Origin: CAZPWQ01 sp964590495
GTDB taxonomy: Bacteria > Bacteroidota > Rhodothermia > Balneolales > Balneolaceae
Reading direction: 5' to 3'
DNA: 24,227 nucleotides
Assembly: GCA_964590495.1 (NCBI GenBank)
Contig: CAZPWQ010000049.1
Coordinates: 1-24,227 of the forward strand
Below are positions 16,396-24,227 of the stretch, in pieces (position 1 is the stretch's first letter; each line of letters begins with the position of its first letter). The notes below the pieces were generated by a model, which ran no database searches, was not told the DNA's origin, and saw only the letters and a program-made list of their open reading frames with translations. The position numbers were made by a program, and so were the translations under genes.

Positions 16396-18039
16396 CTAAA
16401 CGGCACAGCAGCTCAATTTTTTTACATCCTTGTCGAAAGTAAGAGCGGCCAGTTTGATACCTTCGGAAAGAGTCAGGTAGGGATGGAACTCCGAGATCAG
16501 CGATTTTACCGTCACTCCATGCCGGATGGCCATCGCAAGCTCCATAAGCAGCTCCGAGCCTTCCGGGGCCAGAATACGGGCCCCTATCAGCCGGTCGTTT
16601 TCGTGAGTGCGGATCAGTTTAATAAAGCCGCGGGTATCCCGGGCAGCGATAGAGCGGGGCACATGATCCAGCGAAAGTGTTGTGGTATCGTATTCGATAC
16701 CGGTTTCTTTAGCTTGTTGTTCGTCCATGCCGATACCGGCTACCTGCGGATCTGTAAAAATAACCCAGGGCAGCACCGAATAATCGGCATTGCCCGATGA
16801 TCCCCGCAGGGCGTTTTCAGCGGCCAGTTTGCCCTCATAAGCGGCGGTATAGACAAACTGATATTCACCTGTGACGTCACCGGCGGCAAAAATGTTCGGA
16901 ACGGAGGTACGCATGGTTTTATCCACGGACAGATAGCCACGCCCTTTGGTGGCCAGGTCCACGTTTTCCAGTCCCAGTTCACCCGTGTTGCCCCGCCGTC
17001 CGGTGGCAACCAGCAGATGAGTGGCTTTGAAGGTGGTTTTTTCCCCGTCTACGGCGAGTTTCACTATTTTTTCATCTCCGGCCGATAATACCTGTTGAAC
17101 ATCGGCATTGGTCAGAACTGTGATGTCTTCGGTTTCCAAATACCCGGTCAGGGCTTGTGCCAGCTCTTCCGATTGGTCGCTGAGCACGTGTGCCGAGCGT
17201 TGAACGACAGTCACCTTCGAGCCAAGACGGGCAAATAACTGGGCATTCTCCAGGGCGATATAGCCGCCGCCGAAGATGACCAGATGTTCGGGATTTTCTT
17301 CCAGTTCATAGGCACTTTCATTCGTCAGGTAACCGGAATCTTTCAGTCCCGGTATATCCGGAACAAAGGTAGAAGCCCCGGTGGCAATCAGGATGTTTTC
17401 AGCCAAATAGGTTTTGCCGTCCGCCTCGATTGTATGCTTATCGATCAGCTTACCGCGGGCTTCCAATAGGGTAATATTGGGGTCATCTTTAATCACATCC
17501 AAATATTTTTGTTGTCGCAGGTCAACCACCATACTCTGTTTTTGATCGATAATCTTTTTAAAATCGGCAATACGGCTATTTGTATGGATGCCTTCAAAGC
17601 CGGGATGGGATGCCCGGTGATTAGCTTCGGCAGCCCGGATCAACGTTTTGGAGGGAACACATCCTACATTCACACAGGTGCCCCCGGCGGGCAGCCCTTT
17701 ATTGATGATGAGGGCATTGCCACCCAGCTCACTGGATCTGATGGCCGCTGCAAAAGCGGTCGAACCGCCGCCGATGATGACCAGTGAATAACGATTTTGG
17801 CTATTTTCAGAGGTTTCGATTTCGCCGGTTACTTGATAGTGACCTGTGGCGTTGATGGTGTCGATCAATTCCTCTTTGGTGATTTTATCCGGGTCGTAAG
17901 TGATTTCGGCTTTTTCATCGGGATAGCTGACGGCTTTGTCCAGTATGCCCTCTTTATCTTTAAATTGCTTGATTATATTGCGGGCACAACCTTCACAGGT
18001 CATCCCGCTGATCGAGACTTTCAGTGCTTGTTTGTTCAT
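16396..18039 (-). CDS. merA: Mercuric reductase with N-terminal heavy-metal-binding domain
   Basis: A 547-residue flavoenzyme that reduces Hg(II) to volatile Hg(0) with NADPH in the cytoplasm. Domains in order: an HMA domain with GMTCEGCA (Cys15, Cys18); an FAD-binding fold with VIIGGGSTAFAAA; the redox disulfide in GGTCVNVGCVPSK (Cys122, Cys127); an NAD(P)-binding fold (VIFGGGYIALENA); FAD contact ATGRRGNTGELGLENV; AAGDVTG; and a dimerisation domain ending LSCCAV, whose vicinal Cys544-Cys545 are diagnostic for MerA rather than other disulfide reductases. The ATG at 18039 gives the standard start of the HMA domain. No merP gene is present, so the HMA domain may act as the metal relay. It follows arsR by 43 bases. 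Confidence 0.96.
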   Translation of the reverse strand: MNKQALKVSISGMTCEGCARNIIKQFKDKEGILDKAVSYPDEKAEITYDPDKITKEELIDTINATGHYQVTGEIETSENSQNRYSLVIIGGGSTAFAAAIRSSELGGNALIINKGLPAGGTCVNVGCVPSKTLIRAAEANHRASHPGFEGIHTNSRIADFKKIIDQKQSMVVDLRQQKYLDVIKDDPNITLLEARGKLIDKHTIEADGKTYLAENILIATGASTFVPDIPGLKDSGYLTNESAYELEENPEHLVIFGGGYIALENAQLFARLGSKVTVVQRSAHVLSDQSEELAQALTGYLETEDITVLTNADVQQVLSAGDEKIVKLAVDGEKTTFKATHLLVATGRRGNTGELGLENVDLATKGRGYLSVDKTMRTSVPNIFAAGDVTGEYQFVYTAAYEGKLAAENALRGSSGNADYSVLPWVIFTDPQVAGIGMDEQQAKETGIEYDTTTLSLDHVPRSIAARDTRGFIKLIRTHENDRLIGARILAPEGSELLMELAMAIRHGVTVKSLISEFHPYLTLSEGIKLAALTFDKDVKKLSCCAV

Positions 18040-18082
18040 AATATTTAAGCAAAAGCTAAAGATTTGTTTTGCTGTTGATCAT

Positions 18083-18463
18083 TCATGCGGCTAATACCTC
18101 CAGAATATTGTTGTCTTTGATTTGATTGAAGCTGGGTGAGAGAATTTTCTTAAATAGCGGGTTCAGGGAATAAAAGATTACCTGTCCATCTCTCTCGGTC
18201 TCCACCAGCCCACCATCCTTGAGTTTTCGCAGGTGTTGGGAAATCGCCGGGATGCTCATATCCAGAATATCCCCCAGATCGCAGGGACAGAGTTTGTCTT
18301 CTTTACTAAGCAGGTAAAGAATTTTGAGCCGGACGTCGTTGGCAGTAAGTTTCAGAATATCCACCAGCCGGTCAACAGATTCTTCCACTTCGTTTAGAGA
18401 TTCTATGCACCTGTTTATCTGGTTGAGGTCGGCTACATCGCGTATACAGTTTTGTTTACTCAT
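18083..18463 (-). CDS. ArsR/SmtB family metalloregulator of the mer operon
   Basis: A 126-residue winged-helix repressor. The HTH is visible as LCPCDLGDILDMSIPAISQHLRKLKDGGLVETERDGQVIFYSL, with Cys59 and Cys61 in the alpha-3 position used for thiophilic metal sensing in ArsR-type proteins, plus Cys6 and Cys19 in an N-terminal extension. Family members bind operator DNA as dimers and release it on binding metal. It is the first gene of the mer operon, so it is probably the mercury sensor in place of the usual MerR activator. An inverted repeat and promoter-like motif lie upstream, suggesting autoregulation. The start is the ATG at 18463 with AGGTGA upstream. Sensing of arsenite or cadmium cannot be excluded from sequence alone. 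Confidence 0.9.
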   Translation of the reverse strand: MSKQNCIRDVADLNQINRCIESLNEVEESVDRLVDILKLTANDVRLKILYLLSKEDKLCPCDLGDILDMSIPAISQHLRKLKDGGLVETERDGQVIFYSLNPLFKKILSPSFNQIKDNNILEVLAA

Positions 18464-18502
18464 AACAGTTAATCACCTGGTTATTTTTTTGTCTGCTTTT
18501 TA

Positions 18503-18542
18503 AAAGTATAATTTATTTAATATTTAAGCAAATAATTAAATA
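18503..18542 (-). promoter_or_regulatory. Candidate promoter and ArsR operator of the mer operon
   Basis: On the minus strand TTG (18531-18529) is followed after 18 bases by TATACTTT (18510-18503), fitting the Bacteroidota TTG / TAnnTTTG promoter pattern except for the last G. The TTG lies inside a perfect dyad, TATTTAA (18521-18527) and TTAAATA (18536-18542), with an 8-base spacer. A repressor bound there would block the -33 contact. Further out, AATGTTT / AAACATT at 18549-18555 and 18559-18565 is another perfect short dyad. The remaining bases to 18762 are AT-rich leader of the divergent aminopeptidase gene. AT-rich dyads can arise by chance. Confidence 0.5.
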
Positions 18543-18762
18543 ATGGAAAATGTTTTTTAAACATTCAAATATCAGTATTTAAACTTTTTTAGTAGTCGAA
18601 ATTACTGTCCCCTAAATCTTTATCGGAATATCCACACAAAAAGGAAACAATAAAGGGGATGAATGAAACAATTTATAAATATGTAGTACCGACATATATA
18701 TTATTATTATAATTTTTGAGATATAGAACTGCTAAAACATTAATAAAATTCTTAAGAACTTC

Positions 18763-19863
18763 ATGTACAACAAACAAGATCACCTGCTCGCAGAAAAGAT
18801 ATTAACCTTCAGCTGTCAACTGAAAGAGGGACAAAATGTAATGTTGCAGCTGGTGGGATTAAACGGAATAGAATTATTACGGGCATTGGTGGAAAAGGCC
18901 CGCGAGATGAATGCCAATCCGTTCATACAGATAGAAGATACTGAAATCCGGCGGATGCTTGTTGAAAAGGGCGATAAGAAATTTTGGAGAAATCAGGCTG
19001 AAGTTGATCAACTGCCGCTGATGAAACAGATGGATGCTTTTGTCGGCATACGTGCTTCACTTAATATTTACGAGCAGGCGGAGGTTTCCAAAGAAGCTAA
19101 TAAGGCGTATGCCGATGAGTTTCTGGATCCGGTACATCTTGAAGAGCGTGTCAACAACACTAACTGGGTCGTGTTGCGTTACCCGTCGGAGGCTTTCGCC
19201 ATGAATGCAAAAATGCCGACACAGAAATTCCGGGAATTTTATTACAAGGCCTGTCTGCTGGACTACAACGAGCTTGCCGAGGCGATGAAGCCGCTGGAAG
19301 AACGGTTGAGAAAAACAGATATGATACAGCTTAAAGGGAAGGGGACAGATATCGAATTTTCGGTAAAAGGTCAAAACTGGATTCCCTGTTTCGGTAACCG
19401 GAATATTCCGGACGGAGAACTTTTTTCATCTCCTGTCTTATCTTCGGTGAGCGGAGAAATTACCTATGCTCCCAGCGTGTACCAGGGCAAACCCTTCGAG
19501 TTTATAAAACTGGTTGTAAAAGACGGGGTAGTCGTAGATTTCGATTCATCCAACAATGAGCAGCTTGAAGAAATACTTGATACGGATGCCGGAGCCCGCC
19601 AGTTCGGGGAATTCAGCTTTGGACTTAATCCTGTTATAGAAGAGCCTATGTACGATATACTGTTTGATGAAAAGATATATGGATCCAATCATCTTACGCT
19701 GGGCAAAGATTATGAAATCGCCCCCAACGGTAATGAAAGCAATATTCACTGGGACTTGGTATGCATCGGTGCAGACGTCTACCTGGACGGAGACAAAATT
19801 CGCGAGGGACGCAAATTTATTACCGACGATCTGCAGGGACTGAATCCGGAGAATTTGTTGTAG
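18763..19863 (+). CDS. M29 family aminopeptidase (AmpS/AmpT-like)
   Basis: A 366-residue cytoplasmic metallopeptidase that removes N-terminal residues from peptides. The start resembles the family (HLLAEKILTFSCQLKEGQNVML). Probable metal ligands are in the C-terminal half, in order: Glu in NIPDGELFSSP, Glu in GEFSFGLNP, His in GSNHLTLG, and His/Asp in NIHWDLV. These correspond to the two-metal site characterised in AmpT and AmpS. The length is slightly short for the family (roughly 370-410). The gene stands alone and is divergent from the mer operon; the ATG at 18763 has no strong ribosome binding site, which is common in Bacteroidota. Its place beside mer genes suggests no functional link. 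Confidence 0.88.
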   Translation: MYNKQDHLLAEKILTFSCQLKEGQNVMLQLVGLNGIELLRALVEKAREMNANPFIQIEDTEIRRMLVEKGDKKFWRNQAEVDQLPLMKQMDAFVGIRASLNIYEQAEVSKEANKAYADEFLDPVHLEERVNNTNWVVLRYPSEAFAMNAKMPTQKFREFYYKACLLDYNELAEAMKPLEERLRKTDMIQLKGKGTDIEFSVKGQNWIPCFGNRNIPDGELFSSPVLSSVSGEITYAPSVYQGKPFEFIKLVVKDGVVVDFDSSNNEQLEEILDTDAGARQFGEFSFGLNPVIEEPMYDILFDEKIYGSNHLTLGKDYEIAPNGNESNIHWDLVCIGADVYLDGDKIREGRKFITDDLQGLNPENLL

Positions 19864-20334
19864 CTGAAAAGCCCACGACCAGGGGGCAATCAAATTTAAT
19901 TAAAGGTTTGGGTAGTTGCTCTTGCTGGTGTACATGGCAGTTACAGTCAGTTACCTCTGCCATACGGTGTTTGAAAAGGACTGTTAATGAAATTTAATGA
20001 ACGACGGTATCAATTTATTTGTAAATTCACCAAAGGCATAACATAATCTATACGGGGAAAAATACCTTTTATTCCATATAAACAGGATTTTTGGGTTGAT
20101 AAAAATTTTTGAAATGGATAATTTTGTCTTATTATCCAAATGATACAAAAATTTAGGTGATTTTTTGTAAAATGAGTGGGTTATGAATCAATCGATGGAG
20201 ATATAATAAATCTTCGGCGGTTTAAATCATAACTTGTACGACAATAATCGTTCTGAAAAATAGCTTAAAGAACTAACAGCTGCGGAGTTTTGTGAAAGAG
20301 AAATCCCCTCTTTAATTGAATTGCAGGATTTATT
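19864..20334. other. Spacer upstream of the sensor kinase, with two adjacent dyads
   Basis: About 470 AT-rich bases with no convincing gene. Two perfect inverted repeats lie only 5 bases apart and are described separately (20115-20169). The kinase ribosome binding site AGGA is at about 20325, 6-7 bases before the ATG at 20335. No promoter could be assigned with confidence. Confidence 0.5.
20115..20169. promoter_or_regulatory. Tandem inverted repeats upstream of the kinase gene
   Basis: TGGATAAT (20115-20122) and ATTATCCA (20131-20138) form a perfect 8-bp dyad with an 8-base spacer. Five bases on, TACAAAAA (20144-20151) and TTTTTGTA (20162-20169) form a second perfect 8-bp dyad with a 10-base spacer. 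They are about 165-220 bases before the kinase start. They could be operator sites, or stems in an untranslated leader or terminator of the upstream transcript. Confidence 0.45.
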
Positions 20335-23300
20335 ATGAGTCACGTGGATTTTAAATGGCCTGAAAGTAGCAGAATGGGCAAATTAATCCAAGACAAAGAT
20401 TGGTCTGAGACGCCTCTTGGTGTAGTGGAGGAGTGGCCTCAAAGCCTGCATACAGCCTTGAATATCTGCCTTGCCTCAAAATTTCCCGTCGGCATCTGCT
20501 GGGGGAATGAGCTCATCTTTTTCTGCAATGATGCATGGGCGGAAGAATTACCAGGAAATGAGCCATCTTCACTCGGCAAACCTGTTGATAAAGTTTTTAA
20601 AAATTATCAGGGAATTTTTGGTTCCAGTCTGCAACAAATTATTTCTACAGGAGAAGCAGTTGAGATAAAAAATAAGGCCTTTTCTTCCAACGGCGAAAGA
20701 GAATATCTTCTTGATTATTCTGCAAGTCCTTTATCTGATGATGATGGCTCGATTGGCGGTGTATATATTATTGCAACTAAAGCAGAAGATGCCACGCAGC
20801 CGACAGAGAAACTATGGGAAGAGACTCGTCAAAATGAAAAGGAATTAACTGATTTTTTCGAGAATGCCAATGTAGGTATTCATTGGGTGAGCTCTGACGG
20901 AATTATTAAACGTGTAAATCAGGCTGAACTGGATATGCTTGGTTACACCCGGGAAGAATACGTGGGCAACCATATTGCTGATTTTCATGCTGACCAGGAT
21001 GTGGTTGAAGATATTTTGGGAAGGTTGAAAAATTGTGAGAAACTGGATGATTACGAGGCTCGTCTCGAATGCAAGGATGGCTCGATAAAACATGTCCTTA
21101 TCAATTCAAGCGTTTATGAGAAGAACGGTGAATTTATTCATACCCACTGTGTAACCCGGGATATTACCGAAAGAAAGAGGGTTGAACTGGAACTGAGGGA
21201 GAAAGAAGAACGGCTTTCTTCCAGGGTGGATGATATGAAACGGTTGCATTCACTGAGCTCACGTCTCCAAATGCAAGGTAACGTCAGAATGACGATGCAA
21301 GAGGTGATGAAGGCAGCCGCCGAAATGATGAATGCGGATAAAGCTAGTGTCCAGATTTATGACAAAAAAGACGATGTACTCAGACTGGTCGGTACTATCG
21401 GATATGGTGAGGAATTCGAAGAACAATTCGGGATTATAGCTGCGGATGACATTACCTCCTGTGCAACGGCTTTGAAAAATCATGAACAGGTGTTGGTGGA
21501 AGATTTCCAGAACACCACTGAATTTTCTGAGTTCGGCAAAATTGCAAGATCTCACGGGATGAATGCGGTGTTGTCGACACCGTTGTTCGGCAGTGACGAA
21601 CAATTTTTAGGTGTATTTTCTATGTATTGGAAAAATCCTCACCGCCCTGACGACAACAGAATGCAATTGCTGGATCTTTATACACAACAGGCGGCACGAC
21701 AGATCGAGCGCCGGGAATCCGAGGAGATTTTACGTAAGAGCGAAGAGAAGTACAGGACCTTGTTTGAAACGATGGAGGAAGGTTTTTGTATTCTCAAAAT
21801 AGAATTTGATAAAAAGGAAAAGCCGGTAGACTGGCGTTATCTCGAAACGAACTCAGCATTTGAAGAACATACAGGTTTAGAGGATACAGAGGGAAAACGG
21901 GCAACGGAGATAATGCCTGATCTTGAGGATTATTGGTTTGAGAATTACGGCAAAGTAGCTTTGACAGGAGAGCCGGCTCATTTTGAGGATTATACTGATG
22001 AACTAGAACGCTGGTTTGAAATCTCTGCATTCCGCGTTGGAGAACCCGATGAGCGAAAAGTTGCTGTACTATTTAACAATATCACAGAAAAAAAACAGGC
22101 CCGGGAAAAGCTTGAACAGCTGCTTCGGGAAGTGGAAAACGAGCGGGAACGGCTTTCTGAAATATTCAAACATGCACCGTCATTCATGTGTACGCTGCGG
22201 GGACCTGATCATGTGTTTGAACGGGCAAATGATTTATACATGAAATTAGTAGGAGAGGATCGGGAGGTAATCGGTAGGCCTGCACGCGAAGTATTTCCGG
22301 AGATCGAAGGCCAGGGATTTTTTGATATGCTGGACCGGGTTTATGAAACAGGTGAACCATACATTACGACTGATATACCGGTAAAGCTTAACCGGAATCC
22401 GGATACTGAAGACCTCGAAACACTTTATCTCGACTTGGTGTATCAACCGCTCCGGGATGCTGACGGATCTATTAACGGAATATTTGCACAGGGGGTGGAT
22501 CTGACAGAACGCAGGGAAGCCAAAGAAGAGCTGCAGTCAATGAATGAAACCCTCGAGGAGCGGGTGGAGGAAAGAACAGAGGCTTTACTGTCATACCAGG
22601 ACCAGCTGCGCTCTCTTGCATCGCAGCTGAGTAAGGCCGAAGAAAATGAACGGCAGCGGTTGGCAGCAGAACTGCACGATAACCTGGGACAAATGCTGGC
22701 TGTAGGAAAAATGAAAGTTGACCTGTTACAGACGGACCAGTTTTCCGAGGAGGCGGCAATCGATATAGATGAGTTAAAACAAGTAATGGATGATGCCCTG
22801 ACATATACCCGAGATCTGATGTCGGACCTGAAACCGCCGCCTACCCTCGATGATGAAGATATGAGGGGCAGTATCAGATGGGTTGCTAAAAAGATGGAAA
22901 AGCATAACCTTGATGTTACGATTGAAGATGACGGGCAGCCGAAGCCGCTGGGTAAGGATGTTCAGACTACACTTCTGCAGAGTGTACGGGAGCTGTTATT
23001 TAATGTCGTAAAACATACCTCTGTCAATAATGCACGTGTTGTTTTAAAACGAGATAAAGATCAGGTACAGATTTCTGTAGAAGATGAAGGCAATGGATTT
23101 AATCCGGATAGTATTAGATCAGCCCCCACCCGCCAGGGAGGATTCGGGCTGTTTAATATACTGGAACGTATCGATTTTCTGGGTGGCGACGTAGATATTG
23201 ACTCTGAAATTGGAAAGGGCACGAAGGTAACCCTTTATATGCCGCTGGATGAGGAAGACAAAGTCGCCGCGGCAGTCGAGCAAACCAAAGAAGCCGAACA

Positions 23301-23712
23301 GATCAGGGAGATCAGGCGAAAAAGAGAAGATGACCGGAGGATTAAAGTATTATTGGTGGATGATCACCAGATGGTACGGGAAGGCCTTCGAAAGATTATT
23401 GAAGACCAGGATGATATTGTTGTGATAGCTGAGGCGGCCGACGGGGAGGAAGCTGTCAGGTTGACCAAAGAAACTTCTCCCGATGTAATCCTGATGGATA
23501 TCAATATGCCTAAAATGGGCGGTATCGAGGCAACAAAGAAAATTATGTCGGATCAGTCCCATATCCGCATCGTCGGCCTCTCACTGCATGATGATGAGGG
23601 CGTTATCGAGGATATGAGAAGTGTCGGCGCTTCGGCCTATCTCACGAAAACTGAGGCTTTTGAAACACTCTGCGCCACCATCCGGAGCGAAGCCACCATG
23701 GCGAAGGGATAA
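20335..23712 (+). CDS. Soluble hybrid sensor kinase: PAS-PAS-GAF-PAS-PAS-HisKA_3-HATPase-receiver
   Basis: A 1125-residue protein with no membrane helix. Domains: an N-terminal PAS of the PLGVVEEWPQSLHTAL type (about 15-150), PAS (165-285), GAF (300-460), two PAS domains (468-590, 603-730), a coiled coil (MNETLEERVEERTEALLSYQ), HisKA_3 with ENERQRLAAELHDNLGQ (His781), and HATPase_c with NVVKH, DEGNGF and GGFGLFNI (880-975). A C-terminal receiver (about 1003-1120) has VDDHQM, Asp1055 in LMDINMP and Lys1105. The kinase is of the NarL-partner class (HPK7). The receiver also looks like a NarL-type one, but the protein stops where a LuxR-type HTH would begin. The signal is probably cytoplasmic (redox, ligand or light); it cannot be specified. 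The stop codon joins a repeat element. Confidence 0.92.
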   Translation: MSHVDFKWPESSRMGKLIQDKDWSETPLGVVEEWPQSLHTALNICLASKFPVGICWGNELIFFCNDAWAEELPGNEPSSLGKPVDKVFKNYQGIFGSSLQQIISTGEAVEIKNKAFSSNGEREYLLDYSASPLSDDDGSIGGVYIIATKAEDATQPTEKLWEETRQNEKELTDFFENANVGIHWVSSDGIIKRVNQAELDMLGYTREEYVGNHIADFHADQDVVEDILGRLKNCEKLDDYEARLECKDGSIKHVLINSSVYEKNGEFIHTHCVTRDITERKRVELELREKEERLSSRVDDMKRLHSLSSRLQMQGNVRMTMQEVMKAAAEMMNADKASVQIYDKKDDVLRLVGTIGYGEEFEEQFGIIAADDITSCATALKNHEQVLVEDFQNTTEFSEFGKIARSHGMNAVLSTPLFGSDEQFLGVFSMYWKNPHRPDDNRMQLLDLYTQQAARQIERRESEEILRKSEEKYRTLFETMEEGFCILKIEFDKKEKPVDWRYLETNSAFEEHTGLEDTEGKRATEIMPDLEDYWFENYGKVALTGEPAHFEDYTDELERWFEISAFRVGEPDERKVAVLFNNITEKKQAREKLEQLLREVENERERLSEIFKHAPSFMCTLRGPDHVFERANDLYMKLVGEDREVIGRPAREVFPEIEGQGFFDMLDRVYETGEPYITTDIPVKLNRNPDTEDLETLYLDLVYQPLRDADGSINGIFAQGVDLTERREAKEELQSMNETLEERVEERTEALLSYQDQLRSLASQLSKAEENERQRLAAELHDNLGQMLAVGKMKVDLLQTDQFSEEAAIDIDELKQVMDDALTYTRDLMSDLKPPPTLDDEDMRGSIRWVAKKMEKHNLDVTIEDDGQPKPLGKDVQTTLLQSVRELLFNVVKHTSVNNARVVLKRDKDQVQISVEDEGNGFNPDSIRSAPTRQGGFGLFNILERIDFLGGDVDIDSEIGKGTKVTLYMPLDEEDKVAAAVEQTKEAEQIREIRRKREDDRRIKVLLVDDHQMVREGLRKIIEDQDDIVVIAEAADGEEAVRLTKETSPDVILMDINMPKMGGIEATKKIMSDQSHIRIVGLSLHDDEGVIEDMRSVGASAYLTKTEAFETLCATIRSEATMAKG

Positions 23713-23862
23713 AATCCGAAATCCTAATGACCAAAATCCGAAACATCCGTGGTTGTTGTTTATTACTCAACCGAATGTAGAATATCCAGCCATTTTATTA
23801 AAGGACTGGTTATGTAAAAAACAGCAGCCGTTTCGGATTTTGAACATTTGGATTTCGGATTT
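23712..23862. repeat. Inverted-repeat element, family B copy 2
   Basis: The 33-base arms at 23712-23744 and 23830-23862 are complementary with only three mismatches, around an 85-base loop. The right arm with flanks (23828-23867) matches 7094-7133 over 40 identical bases; the loops do not obviously match. The left arm begins on the last base of the kinase stop codon. The element and the heptamer array beside it fill nearly the whole kinase/clpB junction. It could fold as a long hairpin in either transcript. Confidence 0.85.
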
Positions 23863-23870
23863 AAAAAACC

Positions 23871-23905
23871 CGTCTTACGTCTCGCGTCTTCCATCTGGCG
23901 TTACC
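23871..23905. repeat. Heptanucleotide tandem array 3 (CGTCTTN-like)
   Basis: Consecutive 7-base units read CGTCTTA, CGTCTCG, CGTCTTC, CATCTGG and CGTTACC. The last unit contains the clpB stop codon (TTA on this strand, 23901-23903). It starts 9 bases after the right arm of the family B inverted repeat. Its consensus differs from the arrays at 1956 and 16034. Confidence 0.7.
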
Positions 23906-24227
23906 CCGCCCAGGCTTCGGCATCATCAAATACCTCTGCGAACTCTATCTCCTCGCCATCTTTGCCAAGAGTAGCCTCGAAATGAACCGCCTCTTCTTCT
24001 TCACGTTTGATTAACTCAGTGGCGAGTTTGTCGATTATTTTCGTTTGGATAAGCCGCTTGAGCGGACGAGCACCATAAACAGGATCATACCCACGACTTG
24101 CCAGCCAGTCTTTGACCGGGTCAGATATTGACAGCTTGATACCTTTTTTATCAAGCATCTTGAATACTCGTCTGAGCTGAATATCCACAATTTCACGGAT
24201 ATGCTCTTTGGTGAGCGGATGAAAGAC
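23901..24227 (-). CDS. clpB: ATP-dependent chaperone ClpB, C-terminal end (partial)
   Basis: The frame is open to the window edge and gives the last 108 residues. They match the small C-terminal subdomain of the second AAA+ module of ClpB: VFHPLTKEHIREIVDIQLRR, then RGYDPVYGARPLKRLIQ, the sensor-2 region with its conserved GARPL arginine, and a helix KIIDKLATELI. The tail is acidic and ends DDAEAWAG. ClpB is a cytoplasmic hexameric disaggregase that works with DnaK. The GYDPVYGARPLKR motif is shared with ClpA/ClpC, but the TKEHIREIVDIQL lead-in and the tail fit ClpB better. The stop codon lies within a heptamer array. Confidence 0.88.
   Translation of the reverse strand, partial: VFHPLTKEHIREIVDIQLRRVFKMLDKKGIKLSISDPVKDWLASRGYDPVYGARPLKRLIQTKIIDKLATELIKREEEEAVHFEATLGKDGEEIEFAEVFDDAEAWAG

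Noticed and set aside
16396..18039. Dihydrolipoamide dehydrogenase or another disulfide reductase instead of MerA
   Set aside because: The N-terminal GMTCEGCA domain, the C-terminal vicinal cysteines and the neighbouring MerF are specific for mercuric reductase.

Overview
The window looks like a chromosomal segment of a Gram-negative Bacteroidota-lineage bacterium, most likely close to the Balneolota/Rhodothermota. The clues are a TamA/TamB outer-membrane pair, a Bacteroidota-style six-bladed propeller protein, a tricorn-type S41 protease with signal peptide, Flavobacterium-type promoter-like motifs (TTG ... TAnnTTTG), and intergenic spaces packed with short dispersed repeats. The lineage is inferred from gene content only.

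Layout. 1-1956 (+): the last 51 codons of a copper P-type ATPase, an AT-rich propeller gene, and a membrane-anchored DUF411 metal-binding protein. 1994-5188 (-): a tricorn-like protease. 5915-9123 (-): dodecin, a CrcB/Fluc fluoride channel behind a clear fluoride riboswitch, and a tight metal operon transcribed CDF cation exporter -> SCO copper chaperone -> PCu(A)C copper chaperone. 9559-16034 (+): tamA-tamB with coupled start and stop. 16093-18463 (-): a mercury operon, arsR -> merA -> merF. 18763-19863 (+): an M29 aminopeptidase. 20335-23712 (+): a soluble PAS/PAS/GAF/PAS/PAS NarL-type histidine kinase fused to a receiver domain. 23901-24227 (-): the C-terminal end of ClpB.

Much of the window deals with toxic ions: copper (CopA, DUF411, SCO, PCuAC), zinc or cobalt class (CDF), fluoride (riboswitch-CrcB) and mercury (ArsR-MerA-MerF). 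Envelope assembly (TamAB) and proteolysis (tricorn, M29, ClpB) make up most of the rest.

The most unusual structure is between the genes. The window has exactly three convergent gene junctions, and each carries a short heptanucleotide array with its own consensus (GATACCA-like, GCGCATA-like, CGTCTTN-like), each touching or containing the stop codons. A second family is an inverted-repeat element with 33-bp arms, present twice (6997-7128 and 23712-23862) with a 40-bp exact match. One copy sits directly upstream of the fluoride riboswitch; the other, with a heptamer array, fills almost all of the kinase/clpB junction. Other dispersed-repeat types occur at 158-259, 270-316, 5876-5923 and 6405-6500. 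The fluoride riboswitch has a readable translational mechanism: the strand that forms its pseudoknot is also complementary to the crcB ribosome binding site.
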